DNA of 64,000 nt from Hippopus hippopus (lineage: Eukaryota > Mollusca > Bivalvia > Cardiida > Cardiidae), in NCBI GenBank assembly GCA_946811185.2, contig OX328112.1:10999215-11063214 (forward strand), written 5' to 3'. Below, piece by piece: positions 19,878 through 31,530 of this stretch. Below the pieces are notes generated by a model, which was given only the letters and a program-made list of their open reading frames with translations, was not told the DNA's origin and made no database searches. Position numbers and translations under genes: made by a program. The stretch's first letter is position 1; each line of letters starts with the position of its first letter.

Positions 19878-20133
19878 ATAAAACTTGACTCTTCTATGAC
19901 TCAAGCATGTAAACATAATTCCTTTGAGTTTATATGAGAGTATCCCAAAGTGATTATGATAAGGTACATTTGGTGAAATGTACCTTTGAAAACATAAATC
20001 AATCTCATCCTCTTTCTGTTTTCCTTAGATTATATATATTTTATGTAAACAGAAGCTTGTTTTATAGTTTTGAAGAGAAATACAGGTTTTGCCACGTTAT
20101 ACAGCCTGAATCTAACACGATGTTTTATATAAT

Positions 20134-20395
20134 TTGAGCCATACTCTGTGAAAAGGGGGTTTAATGCATCTGCAAAAAGTATCGACCCTGGTCGGCCTGC
20201 GCAGTCTGACATGGGTCGATACTTTTTGCTATTGGTAAATTTTCAGCCTGTGAAGGACCAGTCTACCTCATGATTCAGTCGGTCGTTTAACAAAATGGAT
20301 TTTATGAATCCATAATTACATGTATATGATAACTTGCTTTGTACAGTGCATCATGGAGATGCATTGAACCCTCTTTTGCCAGAGTGCTTCTCATT
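20134..20395 (+). mobile_element. Hp-B element, full length
   Basis: Both termini are present. The core hairpin is reduced: cggcctgcgcagtctgacat lacks half of the inner stem, while the outer stem (aaaaagtatcgaccc / gggtcgatactttttg) is intact. Confidence 0.85.
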
Positions 20396-20399
20396 CATA

Positions 20400-20930
20400 T
20401 CAGTAATATTCTTTTTTTCCCATTTCATCGTATATGTTCGAGACTTAAATCGCCATTGGCTTTCGCCGACACTACAGATAAGACCACACCGAATAGAACG
20501 ATCTAGGATCTAACTTATTACTAATCTACTCTAAATTTCACACAAAAAAAGTTAGAGTTTTTAAGACGTACTAGTGTGTTTTTGAGCTGTTTATAATAGT
20601 GAAATTGATGTATTTGCGGCGGGAGAAAAAGAGGAAAGTAAAGTACATGTACCCAAAACGATTACATAATGTTACAATTTGAGTTGTTTCTTTTTAAATC
20701 ACCCAAATATACTTTTTCAAACTAATCTCTGGAATCGCGAATTCGCCACCAGATTAAACCCGATAAATACTGACCGTCCACATTGCATATCATACTTGCA
20801 TAGCTTGCGCTTACCAAAATGTAAAAAGTTGAATCGACAAACCGACCCACATATTTACTAAAATAACTGCTGAGGATAAAGAAATGGTACTAAAGTCATT
20901 AAAAAGAAGGAACCTGAAGTATGTTATGAG
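20400..20930. other. Stretch without recognised repeats
   Basis: No coding frame or repeat family recognised. Short poly-A and poly-T runs only. Confidence 0.5.
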
Positions 20931-20934
20931 AAAC

Positions 20935-22130
20935 TAAACTTTGCCAATAAATCACTGCCTACATATATCAAACATACAGTAGCTAAAATATACACAATCA
21001 CTTTAGCTAGTCCGAAACAAGGTGCATAACGTTTTGTCCCTTGAATAGGTCGAGGAATTGATTGCACTTTCAATTATTAATAAATCATTTTATTCATTTA
21101 GACATAAAATTGCAAACCACACGAAAAAAAAAAAACAGACATGATAAAAACAGTCCTTCAGCTGACATGTAAATCTTTCTTAGTCTGAAACAAGGTGAAT
21201 AACATTTTGTTGCGATACATAGTCAAGAAATTTATTGCACTTTCAATAACTATTAAATTAGTATAATGGTTTTAGACATAAACTTGCAAATCACACGAAC
21301 AAAAAAGAAACAGGCATTATATATACAGGTTTTTTTAGCTGATGTGTAATTCTTCCTTAGTCCGAAACAAGGTGAATAATATTTTGTCCAAACAAATAAG
21401 TCAAGAAATCGATTGCACTTTTAACAATAACCGAATCAGTTTAACTGCTCTGACATAAAATTGCAAACCACACGAACAAAAAACAAACAAACACGATTAT
21501 AAACAGTCCTTCAACTGATATGTAACTCTAACGACAGCTAGATATACTCAATCACCGTAGTTAGTCCGAAACAATGTGACTTACATATTTCGTCCCCATA
21601 CATAGGTCCAGAAATTGATTGCACTTTTAAAATTTATCAAATCAGCTTAATGGTTTAGACATAAAATTGCAAACGACACGAACAAAAAAGAACCAAACAT
21701 GATTATAAGCAGTCCTTAAGCTCATGTGTATGTCTGTCTTACTCCGAAACAAGGTGAATAATATTTTGTCCAAACAAATAGGTCAAGAAATCGATTGCAC
21801 TTTTAACAATAACCAAATCAGTTTAACTGCTCTGACATAAATTGCAAACCACACGAACAAAAAAGAAACAAACGTTATTATAAACAGTCCTTCCTTTAAC
21901 TGATGTGTAAATCTAATGACAGCTAAATATTCTCAATCACCGTAGATAGTTAGAAACAATGTGATAATATTTCGTCCCCATACTTAGGTCCAGAAATTGA
22001 TCGCACTTTTAAAATTTATTCAATAAGTTTAATCATTTAATTGCAAACCACACGACGAAAAAGAAACAAACATGATTATAAACAATCCTTTAGCTCGGAT
22101 GTGTAAATCTAACGATGTGTGTAAATGTTT
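20935..22130. repeat. Satellite-like array, six units, dimeric pattern
   Basis: The landmark tccgaaacaa (or a variant) recurs at 21011, 21184, 21361, 21565, 21743 and 21950, giving periods of 173, 177, 204, 178 and 207. Units contain attgcacttt, gacataaaattgcaaacc and acacgaacaaaaaag. Units 3 and 5 (gtccaaacaaataagtcaag) and units 4 and 6 (cgtccccatacataggtcca) pair up, so the last four units form a repeated dimer of about 382 bp. Confidence 0.9.
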
Positions 22131-22690
22131 CACTCTCACAGATCTGCCCTAGTTCAACATTCTGGATTATTGTATGCCAGATTTTTTTAAGGTTACCTGC
22201 AACATTTTAATATATCCTATGTTTCTCCCTGTGCGTTTTTTTCCCCTGTTGTTACCTCGTTACCTATAGAGCTGAAATTTTTCTAACATATGTGACGGTA
22301 ATAGGCTATGTGTACCTTGTTTTATTTTGAAGGATCGCTGCCGTTTTATCAAGTTCAAACGAAGAACTTACCCTCCCATACCCGACACCCTGGTGGGATT
22401 CAATTTTTATTCCAAAGATATCGGTAATCACTTCAGAGATCTGTGTAGAGTTTATCTTTTTTAGGCGAGTTGAATGATGAATTTCATTTTCCCTACATTT
22501 CTCTTATTTTCTAACTCTACTTACCATATTGAAGAGTCGGTTTTTTTTTCCGGACTGGCGTTAAATGTAAATAAAAATTGTTTCCCAAACTAATTGTCCC
22601 AGATAATTGACAAAAAAAAGATTCTTGTCTTTTCTCACATTAGGAAACGATTTCCGACGCGATTGAAAAGTAATGAATGTTTGTTGAGAC
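22131..22690. other. Stretch without recognised repeats
   Basis: T-rich sequence, no convincing open frame or RNA gene. Confidence 0.5.
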
Positions 22691-22905
22691 ATAGTTTAAA
22701 CATACTTATTTTACATCGATTGAGATACAAGTTTTCAAAACTTATACTAATCTCTCTCTATTCTGCTGCCTGGGAATTAAACCAGTACTCGTGCCAGATA
22801 AATTGGCCAATGAACAGTTTGAAAGTTGACACCCGTTCCCGTGAATCGAACTCGGGACCTTGTGGTTACGAGGCCGACGCTCTGCCTCACAACTACAGAC
22901 ACCAC
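22690..22905 (-). mobile_element. SINE S2
   Basis: Same layout as 8215-8430 in reverse: tttaaacatacttattttac, tctctctctattctgctgcc, cgaactcgggaccttgtggt (complement of B box), then ggccgacgctctgcctcac (complement of A box). Confidence 0.8.
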
Positions 22906-23037
22906 ATGAGGTCACAGGCAGCGAAAAAGTGCACTGTTGATACCAATAGGAGATACCAATGTCAACACAAGTACATTATGTAGACAATACTCCCAAGAAG
23001 GTAGTGCAAGTTCTGCTGAAATACTATAATATAATAT

Positions 23038-23299
23038 GGTGTGTAACACGCGAAAAGGGACATTCGGACATTTGCGTAAAGTGTCGTCTCGGATCAGCCT
23101 GCGTAATACGCGCAGACTGATCCGAGACGACACTTTACGACTACATTCGATTTTGTCCTACAGTAGACTTGCACAAAACAGAAAATTACATAAGAACGGA
23201 AAGTGTCGTCTCGGATTAGCCTGCACGGACTGCGCAGGCTGATCAGGGATGACACTTTACGCAGATGTCCGAATGCCCTTTTTCGCGTGTTGCAGGCCA
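23038..23299 (+). mobile_element. Hp-D element with rearranged left hairpin
   Basis: ATAT stands on both sides (23034-23037 and 23300-23303 approximately). The first hairpin reads gatcagcctgcgtaatacgc and is followed by cagtagacttgcac, the inverted orientation of the central segment found in other copies. Confidence 0.85.
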
Positions 23300-23321
23300 T
23301 ATTAATGCACCGACATCTTTA

Positions 23322-23395
23322 AATCCTTAGGCTGTTAAGCGCGATCCAACTGCCTTTTGCAGACAGTGTAGATCAAGATCAGACTGCACAGAAAG
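23322..23395 (+). mobile_element. Hp-A element, truncated in the hairpin
   Basis: Left end aatccttaggctgttaagcg, then gtgtagatcaagatcagact. It stops at the loop (gcacagaaag) and the right half is absent. Confidence 0.85.
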
Positions 23396-24538
23396 TCTTG
23401 TTTAATTCCAGTACTAATTGTAGATCATAAAGTCTATTCCAAATAAAATTATATGGGTCTATACAAATTAAAGACCAATGCTACTCTGTTATCGTCAGGA
23501 AAATGTTACTCGTACAAATTAGTTGCCTGTTAAAGTAGTAATACCTGTGCCACTCTCACATTTGTATTTTTACATGGTTAAATAAAAAGGTTGATACCAT
23601 GTTTATCGAATCCTGATGAAAAATTCATTGTCATTTAAAAATTAAGTGAGTCATTTTTCTTTTTACATTTTCAAATCGCTACTACATATTTAACAATTAA
23701 ATTTTCGTCGTAGCAGCAGCTACCTTCGATTGAAGTAGATCTAAATCAATAAGGAGAGATTTGCAACTGGTCCGACAATTAGGTCAAAACTGAGGGTAGA
23801 TATTTCAATAAAGACCTTGACCTTACAACCCTTGGCCTTCTTAGTACAATCACAAGTTGATAATCGCCACATTTACGTTGTCTTGTCTGCGAGCTGTTTG
23901 GTCTATTCCATAATATATCGTTTACAAAAGTACATTGATTTCCGATGGTCAACAAGGGAATTAAAAAAAATCTGATGAGAATTACGTTTTTCCAACAGTT
24001 GCAAACTGCTGATGGCTCCAACTTTGTTTATCAGGTGCAGATAAGTTATACTAAAATTAATTTGAAATTAAACCCAATGTCGTGTTTCTAATGCATACCC
24101 TGGTTAGATATAAAAGTTGAGGGTGCTGGGATTCTGATGCACATTAGTTAAAAATAAAAACTTTATGGAGCGCTTCATTCTTTAAGATACTTTGGTGAGA
24201 CATAAAAAGCGGAAGCAAAGATTATGAGTCTTATCATTAGACAAAGCGCCAAGTATACTTGTATAACATCATCGTCCTTCGGTAGCTGAAAGCGGAAAAA
24301 AGGGTTGAAGCAGAAACTGCCAGTTCATCCGATATTTCATTTACTCATTCTTCTAATTCAAGATTATGTTAATTGTGGTGTTTTCGATCGCAGTTCATGC
24401 TCGGTTTTTTTTTTTCTTCAGATGTAGTTCATTCTTTTCGTATATCGCATGTATCTGTTTTTAGACTCACAAGTGCTTTCGCTAGGAGACTTGAAACGTT
24501 ATTCAAATATGATTCATATTTAAAGTATTGCAACCATG
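23396..24538. other. AT-rich stretch without recognised repeats
   Basis: Over 1.1 kb with no member of the window's repeat families and no recognisable coding frame. Confidence 0.5.
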
Positions 24539-24718
24539 GTTTGTACTCACCAACCATTCTCAGTCTTATTCTTAAGAACTGTCTAAATTCGAAAGTAACA
24601 CGACTTCTGATTGGCTTTACCGTTCACTATTGCCAATCAGAAGCTCTGGTACTTTCAAATTTAGAGAAGTCTTGGAGAATAAGACAAAGAATGTTATTAA
24701 GTATGGTTGGTGAATATC
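24539..24718. mobile_element. Hp-E element
   Basis: gtactcaccaaccattctca starts it and tatggttggtgaatatc ends it. The core gacttctgattggct pairs with gccaatcagaagctc around a short loop. Confidence 0.85.
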
Positions 24719-24890
24719 ATGGCGATAGCTCACATGTTCATGTATTTCCTGGGTTTCACCGGTACTAGGCTACTGAAGTGTCTTGCCCAAGCACACTCCC
24801 ACGAAAGACACAGTGGATCAAGTGAGGCTCGAACCAAGGGCCTCCAGGTCACAGTCCTACACTTTACCACTGAGCCACGCAGGACCCTTT
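24719..24890 (-). mobile_element. SINE S4
   Basis: Complement of a tRNA-like head at 24820-24890 (ggctcgaaccaagggcctcc = B box region; ctttaccactgagccacgc = A box region) and body acttcagtagcctagtaccg. It starts at the end of the preceding Hp-E element. A second copy is at 50290-50510. Confidence 0.8.
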
Positions 24891-24891
24891 G

Positions 24892-25700
24892 ATAAAAAGG
24901 AAGCTGATAAAGTATAACAAAAGAACTTTTCTTTAACTGAATTTACTCCTGGAACATGTGCAGTAAATATCAAGCCTTGTTTCAGTTTCCATGCTAGCAT
25001 AACAACTGTAATTTACACTTAATAAACTATAATTGCAAAGAAAGTAACAGTTCCATTTTGTAATCATTCTGGTGTTTTTGTGAAGCTTAATCATTAAACA
25101 TATGTTAATATTATGACGTCATGGATTCACATTATTTATACCGTGTCGTTTTCAGGCACAAATGAAGTTCATTTCTATACAGTGTTGTATTGAGACCAAC
25201 TTTGCCGACTGACAGACCTTTTCACTCCCTCTGTGTGACTCAGGTCGAGGTCTCTTAGTTCACATGGTAAAGCTTTCAAGATTCTTGGCATTTTCAAGAT
25301 TTATGCAAGATACGGGTAATTGTTTATAATATATGCTGAAATGTAAACATATCTTGTACAAGGAAAACACATTTAGGTGCGCGGAAGAAATAATTCCATC
25401 TGCAGTTTTAAAACGAGGCTCGTGTATCAGAAAATAGACATTAGTTTGGAGAAAGAAGTTTTATGTGCAATTCCAGAATAAGGAACGTACTAAATGAGCT
25501 CTGTACAAAGGCAAATTGATTTTTTTACGTCGGTTTCAAGCATATTTTACATAAGTGACAGATCGAAATACAACCACAAATATATACGAGTACACGGCGT
25601 TCATATCGCGCAATAGTGAAGAAACATACTCTGTTGAGCTTCGCAAAAAACATGAGCATATAAGATATTAACAGAAATTTAAAACTTGAAATTAAGAACT
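24892..25700. other. AT-rich stretch, one CRE-like site
   Basis: A perfect TGACGTCA lies at 25113. No coding frame, RNA gene or repeat family recognised. Confidence 0.45.
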
Positions 25701-25707
25701 ATATAAT

Positions 25708-25948
25708 TGAGTCATGCTCTGCTAAAAGAGTGTTTAATGCACCTGCTAAAAGTATCAACCCAAGTCGACCTAGGTCGAAACGTTTTGCTGTTGGTCAGTT
25801 TTCTACATGTCAAAGGAGAATTCTAGCACATGATTCGGTCGGTTTTTAAACAAAATGGATTTTATGGATCCATAATTATGTGATGAATTGTTTGGTGTTA
25901 TGCATCACTGAGATGCATTGAACCTCTTTCCCCAGCAATCATTCATTC
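25708..25948 (+). mobile_element. Hp-B element, hairpin core lost
   Basis: The termini and body are kept, but the GC-rich core is deleted (aacccaagtcgacctaggtc), leaving a small palindrome. Confidence 0.85.
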
Positions 25949-26205
25949 AAACTGGCAAAAGGGGCCTTAACGCATCTCCGTGATGCATTATACCAAGCAA
26001 GTCATCGCATAACTAGGGATCTGTAAAATTTTACTTAGTTTAACGATTGACTGAATCTGGAAGAAGATTGGTCCTTGGACATGCAGAAAATTTACAAGTA
26101 GCAAAACGTTTCGACTCATGTCAGCCTGCGCGGACTGCGCAGGCTGAGATGGGTCGATACCTTTTGCAGATACATTAAGCCCCCTTTTCACAGAGCATGG
26201 GTCAT
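25949..26205 (-). mobile_element. Hp-B element, full length, tail to tail with neighbour
   Basis: Starts ggcaaaaggggccttaacgc and ends tttcacagagcatgggtcat. Complete hairpin at 26105-26165. With the preceding copy it makes a 500 bp inverted pair. Confidence 0.85.
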
Positions 26206-26280
26206 CTATAATGTCGTACTAGTATATTTTGAATTATATAAAGTTACATTCATTGTTTATGGGACTGACTAATAAAAATG

Positions 26281-26657
26281 TTTTCAGTTTTGATCTAGAG
26301 TTGGCTTCTGGCTTAATGTCCTTCAGATAACTGGCCAGATTGTTCCACCATTTTGAGACCGACGACGGCCAATGATCTGTCTGTTAATTTTGTTCGCCGC
26401 CTAGAAATGTTGGTATTAGCGTCGCCTAACGTTTTCAAGTAGGAACATACGCGTTTCTACAGATATGCTGCAGCTGTACCGTTGATGACACGAAAAACAG
26501 TGACAAGGGTGTTGATTCTGGCCTTTGCTAGAAGCCAGTGTAATTGTTTAAGAAGTGCAGCTACAGCTCGGGGTATTTTGTTCATACCAATACTGTTACC
26601 TATCGCATTATCACGTGACATGAATTTAGAAGACATCACACCTGAAAAGATCTTCAT
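26281..26657 (-). pseudogene. LINE reverse-transcriptase C-terminal relic
   Basis: The minus-strand frame ending at 26457 contains LLKQLHWLLAKARINTLVTV and FRVINGTAAAYL. This resembles the C-terminal region of CR1/Jockey-like LINE polyproteins (LHWLPV..RI.FK...F..LNG.AP.YL). After an in-frame TAG the same frame continues with RRTKLTDRSLAVVG, then shifts to WNNLASYLKDI and SKLKTFLL, matching the family's usual order of an F/LAVVGPKLWNSLP-like stretch and a final F..LKT.L. So at least one stop and one frameshift break it. No endonuclease or catalytic RT motif is present here. The family is recognised by pattern, not by search. Confidence 0.7.
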
Positions 26658-26684
26658 AAAACTTGGATAATCAATAAGAATTAA

Positions 26685-26790
26685 GCTTTATTTCAAGAAT
26701 ACAGGTGAAAACATTGAAACAAGAACGTGTTCATAACAAGCATTTTCTCCCTTTTGCCACAATGGTTTCAGAGACGTCTGATTGATGCAA
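26685..26790 (+). mobile_element. Hp-C fragment
   Basis: gtgaaaacattgaaacaaga and agcattttctcccttttgcc resemble the Hp-C palindrome. No termini are visible. Confidence 0.4.
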
Positions 26791-27124
26791 GGCATAAGTA
26801 GTGCTGCTACTGCAGGGGTTGATGAGTTAGAAAACATTGCAAACGCGTACATAACACCAACAGGAAACAACATACTTGGCACGATTATGACGTAAAATCC
26901 GGTACTCTGCCAATTTGATTCCCCATGGTGTCGACGGAATGTTGTGTTTTGGGGGTATTTTACAATCTTTTTAGACAGTTACAATAACTTCCGACCTTTA
27001 GCTTTCTTGTCTTGATGTATGGTACTACTTTTTCATTAACAATGGTACTACTTTCATAATGTAGGCTATTTGTGGTTCGTTCATTCTCTAGCTAGGCTAT
27101 AAAATGAGATACTATTTTCACAGT

Positions 27125-27320
27125 CTGGATCCGTATGCACCAACCATTCTTAAAACCATTCTTAAGACTGAATCTTGAAAAAAAATTCTAAAAATTTGAA
27201 TTTAACACACCTTCTGATTGGCTGAACCATTCGGTTTAGCCAATCAGAAGTTGTGTTACTTTTTCTAAATTTTAGAACTAGACTTTGAAAGAAATTAAGA
27301 ATGATAGGTGAATACGTACC
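27125..27320. mobile_element. Hp-E element
   Basis: ggatccgtatgcaccaacca starts it and gataggtgaatacgtacca ends it. The central cttctgattggctgaacca / ggtttagccaatcagaagtt palindrome is intact. Confidence 0.85.
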
Positions 27321-27400
27321 AAGGACGACTTGAAATTCGTTCGTGCTTTAGCCAGGCTTTAGACTGAGACTCGTAGTAACGTTATTTGACCGGAAGTTTG

Positions 27401-27591
27401 GGGTCTGCATTCACCAGCCATTTCTTATAAGATTCCTAGTCTACTTCTTAAAAATTTTCTAAATTTGAAAGTAACGCTATTTCTGATTGGCTGAGTCAAA
27501 TGATTTAGGAAATCAGAGACTGCATTTCTTTCTAATTCTTGGATAGGACTTAGACTGCCATTTAGAATAATTGGTGAACATGACCCTAGGG
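27401..27591. mobile_element. Hp-E element, diverged
   Basis: gtctgcattcaccagccatt starts it and attggtgaacatgaccct ends it. Core tttctgattggctgagtc against aggaaatcagagactgca. Confidence 0.8.
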
Positions 27592-28093
27592 CATATTACC
27601 GCCACTAACCGTTATCTTATCACGATGATTTTTGGAACTACTTTTTCGAAATGATACTTTTTTTTTTCAAAACCAAAGGTACACTCAGCAAAACTTATAA
27701 ACCACCACTTTTAAGCTGTTATTCCCCGTACACCTTTTTTTTTGCTTCACTATCAAGAAAAGAGATGATTCATTTGGTTTGATTTTTTTTTTTGCAGAAT
27801 GATTGATCAACGTGAAAACATACCTCAGTCTAAGTCTGTAAAGAATTGAGTGACTTGTTCTTGTCAAGGAGCTTATTTAATACCCATTCACTCAAAATTG
27901 AAAATTGAAAATTCAAATTCTTGCAAACTTCATACTCGTTTTCTCGGATTTTATGTTTGCGGAAAATAATTCTTATGTTTTTTTCTTATCGCTGACAAAA
28001 CGGCTCATAGACACCACGCATGCGCAACCGATGTGTTTTCCTTTTTTTAAAAAAGACGTGCTTTCTGTCGGCAGAATCGAGAATCTTAAACCC
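27592..28093. other. AT-rich stretch without recognised repeats
   Basis: Several T and A homopolymers. No coding frame recognised. Confidence 0.45.
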
Positions 28094-28206
28094 GGGTCCG
28101 TATTCACAACCATTCTTAAAAACATTCCTTAGTCTTCTTTTCAAGAATTTTCTAAAGTTGAAACACACACACAACTTTTGTCTGGCTAAACCTATTGATT
28201 AAGCCG
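28094..28206 (+). mobile_element. Hp-E left half
   Basis: gggtccgtattcacaaccat through attttctaaagttgaaac to ctggctaaacctattgatta. The right half is missing, so only a partial foldback remains. Confidence 0.8.
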
Positions 28207-28523
28207 ATGTAAAGATTTAAACGGTGTTCAACCGGAAGTTCAGGGCGCATAACCGTCAGCAAGAAATATTCCTCCACCGTGATTTATACTTCTGCTTTTT
28301 ACTTGTAGCAAAGTTGATATTTAGAAAGTAATGGTTTTAATCCATTCTCAATCAGGTGGTAGCATGCTACAATCACGGCGTTCAGCAAGATTTCTGAACA
28401 TTTAAGCGTCAAGATATGCTCTGACTATCGAGACAAACTGAAATGAAATATTGTAGTATTGCTTAAAATACTAGACTAATAGACATACCCCAGCGTTGAC
28501 CTCACACTGAGATTCGCAGACCT
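28207..28523. other. Stretch without recognised repeats
   Basis: Nothing recognised between two Hp-E copies. Confidence 0.45.
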
Positions 28524-28720
28524 GGGTCCGTATTCGCCAGCCATTCTTAAGGATATTCTCAGTCATCTTTTCTTTTTTTTTTTTTTTTTTCTTTCTAAAT
28601 TTGAAAGTAACACAAATTCTGATTGGCTAAACCAACTGGTTTAGCCAATCAGAAGTTGTGTTGCTTTCTAACTTTACAATAAGACTTAAAATGGAAGAAT
28701 GGTTGGTTAATACAGACCCT
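28524..28720. mobile_element. Hp-E element with T-run expansion
   Basis: gggtccgtattcgccagcca starts it and ggttggttaatacagaccct ends it. A T run of about 20 (28569-28590) sits in the left arm only. The core palindrome gattggctaaaccaactggt is intact. Confidence 0.9.
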
Positions 28721-29480
28721 GGAAATTCAATGAATAACAAGCCGTGACTCTTTAAGAAGGCTGTATTTCAAAATGAAGGTGGATATTTCTGTACAGTGGC
28801 GTGCGGTAGACATGATTATTTTACGGTAATTAGGCGGGGAACTTGAATGGTGTGAAAAAAACCCTTCCCGAGAAAAGAGAACTATTTAAAGTACCTTGGC
28901 ACTTTTCAAGCCACATATCGACAGAAAATTTATAATAGCTATTTTCTGCTCATAAATTACTTTTTTAGCGTCTAGCAATGAGACTGACTTTGTCAAACAT
29001 TTTGGTATAAGTAAATAATTATTTAAAAGGAGTAAATTGCCCAGCCTATCTTGCAGAGTACTGAGCCCACTCTTTCTTCATCAGTATATATTAGATTCGC
29101 AGTCTTTGTGTTAATGTTGGAAAAAATTTCTATGTCCCACAGTTTTTTTTCATTGTTATTGAATACGTAGCTTCATCTTGAATCTACACCGTCCATATAC
29201 TTTGTGAGATAATTGAATCAAAACAGAAAGCCTTTGCAACGAACTGTCGTGCTATTTTTTCCATTTATTGAATATTTACAACTCTACTCACACCACCATC
29301 TGATAACCATCTCTTTGACCTCTTGTGATACATCACTTTTGAAAACTTTGTGGCAAAAGGAAAATTGCTCGGTCCGGGCAGTCATTCCTTCCCTTTTTTT
29401 ATAATTCTATGTTATGTACATGCGCCTATCTTGGATTCTAGACGAATATTGGTATTTAATAATGTATGACGTCAAAGCCG
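28721..29480. other. Stretch with small repeat fragments only
   Basis: An Hp-A-like half hairpin (about 29171-29197, tcttgaatctacaccgtcc) and an Hp-C-like fragment (29338-29400) are visible. Nothing coding was recognised. Confidence 0.4.
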
Positions 29481-29492
29481 TCGCATGTAAAT

Positions 29493-29740
29493 TGGAGCCA
29501 TGCTTTGTGAAAAGAGGCTTAATGAATCTGCAAAAAAGTATCGACCCAGGTCAGACTGCGCAGGCTGACCTAGGTCGAAACTTTTTTCCATAGGTCAACT
29601 TTCTGTATCTCAAAGGACCACTTTACCTCAGGATTGTTAGACAAAAGGATTCTGTGGATCCATAATTATGTGATGACTTGGTTGGTATCGTGCATCACGG
29701 AGATCCATTAAACTCGTTTTCTTCAGGGCTAGGCTCTATT
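29493..29740 (+). mobile_element. Hp-B element, hairpin shortened
   Basis: Both termini are recognisable. The core reads ggtcagactgcgcaggctga, with the inner stem deleted but the outer stem (aaaagtatcgacccagg / cctaggtcgaaactttt) kept. Confidence 0.85.
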
Positions 29741-29984
29741 TTGTTTCAGGAGGTTTTAAGTTTAAGCCATAAACATTGTGACACCTGGTAGTAATTTACA
29801 TGTAGTGTCACGAAAAACAGATTATATCAGAGTTTTAAGAATTTTGCAGGATATGTGGGATGGTTCGGGGATTAACCATAATTTTTCAGTCGCCAGATAA
29901 ATAAGAACCTGATATTTCAACGGTATACGTCAAGTATAAAAAAGCTGCAACAAGAACACGCTACGGTCATAGCTCAAAATGAAA

Positions 29985-30062
29985 TCGACGACGGCGAAAG
30001 ATCCAAGATCAGATTGGACGTTTCGTACAGTCTGATCTTGATCTTACGCCGTCGTATGCTCT
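29985..30062. mobile_element. Hp-A' hairpin
   Basis: Arms gacggcgaaagatccaagat and gatcttgatcttacgccgtc around a changed core (tggacgtttcgta). Outer flanks are not Hp-A-like. Confidence 0.6.
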
Positions 30063-30365
30063 AGCTATGTCGACGAAAGCTACTGATACCACTTTTAACG
30101 TGAAAAAAAGGCAAAACGAATCTCTGAGATTATGATTGACTTCAGAAATTTCCAGAGATAAGGTAAAGGAAATAACGAACTACGCCTTGCCAAACCTGAT
30201 AAGCCTCGGTAAGCTGCCTTTGAACAGTAAAATACCTTCTTTTTAATGAGCTTATTTTTCTCTCTCCTGTTTTCATTCTCTCTTTTTTGGTCCTATGTTT
30301 TTTTGTCCCCCTTTCTCACACTCTTTCTCTTCTTTCTCTCGTCATTCTTTTCTGTATTGTTTCTT

Positions 30366-30368
30366 TTT

Positions 30369-30432
<64 letters not shown>

Positions 30433-30436
30433 TCCT
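30366..30436. repeat. (CTGT)n(CTTT)n microsatellite
   Basis: About eight TCTG units followed by nine TTTC units in a CT-rich stretch from about 30246. All three plus frames stay open only because of the repeat. Confidence 0.95.
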
Positions 30437-30773
30437 TCTCTTTCTGTTTCTCTCTGTCCTTGTCACGTTGTTACGGAATGTTTGTGACTAATCTAGTACT
30501 TTCGATTAAAAGGGCAATGACTTATAACCTGTATTGACCTAGAGGTTTTATCTTCAATGGCGATGCCTGTCGCGTTGGATTGTCCCTGGGCAAAGCATTG
30601 CAAAGCCTTTCAAAGTATTAGGGAAAACCCCGAAACACAATAACTGATCTTTTACCGAGAAATAAATGAAAGTCGGTATGAAAGAATATTTAAAACTGGT
30701 TTCTTTGAACTCGACTGCCACTATATATCCCCAATAAAAAACCCTTTAGTATAAATTGGAAAAGAAAAAAGAA

Positions 30774-31042
30774 TTGAGTCATGGTCTGCGCAAAGGGGGT
30801 TTAATGCATCTGCAAAAAGTATTCGACCCAGGTCAGCCTGCGCAGTCCGCGCAGGCTGACCTGGGTCGAAACTTTTTGCTATTGGTCAATTTTCTGCATG
30901 TTCAAGAACCATTCTACCTCGGGATTCAGTAGGTTGTTTGACAAAATGGATCTTATGGATCCATAACTATGCGATGACTTACTTGGTATAATGTATCACG
31001 GAGATGCATTAAACCCGCTTTTCCAAGAGCACGACACAACTA
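30774..31042 (+). mobile_element. Hp-B element, full length, well preserved
   Basis: The hairpin at 30805-30882 has the complete 27-nt core and an outer stem (gacccaggtcagcctgcgca / mirrored). The body has ggatccataactatg, and the right end reads gcattaaacccgcttttcca. Confidence 0.9.
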
Positions 31043-31200
31043 ATGAAAACATCTGCAAACTCTAGTGGGAGCCTCTTAAAGTTGTTCCAAATAATAAACA
31101 TTACGAAATTCAGCGGTAAAAGATTATCAGGTTATTTACTCAAGTGCAGTCTTTTTTTTTCTGATGTTCAATCCTGATTCTATTACTACGAGTACACATG

Positions 31201-31530
31201 CCGAGCCCCGGAGGCGCAATCAGTTTGAATCCCCAGCTCGGCCAATTTCTTTCCGAGGATTGATGATAGCCATTGCGACAGGATTTATTCCTCTCTCATC
31301 TAATGTTGAAAGCGGCGTAAAACACCATTCAATCAAATAACTCTCTTTTGCCGCTGATTATTATCTTGACAATGGTTATTTCGGAGAGTAGCCAGTGGGT
31401 TTGGAAGAATATTGTACTAAATTACTGGTAACGGAAACTACAGGGAAGCATGAATAGGCACATAGGCCACCATGGTGAAACGGAAATAATGTTGAAAACG
31501 GCAATAACACCATACAATCAATCAATCTAT
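31201..31530 (+). mobile_element. SINE S1 with internal rearrangement
   Basis: The head is shortened: gccccggaggcgcaatcagt jumps straight to ttgaatccccagctcggcc, so the anticodon region is deleted. A premature 3' end (gttgaaagcggcgtaaaaca, 31302-31330) is followed by the normal middle and a second 3' end at 31490-31530. Confidence 0.8.

Noticed and set aside
30246..30537. Overlapping plus-strand frames rich in Phe, Leu and Ser
   Set aside because: CT-rich simple repeat; all three frames are open.
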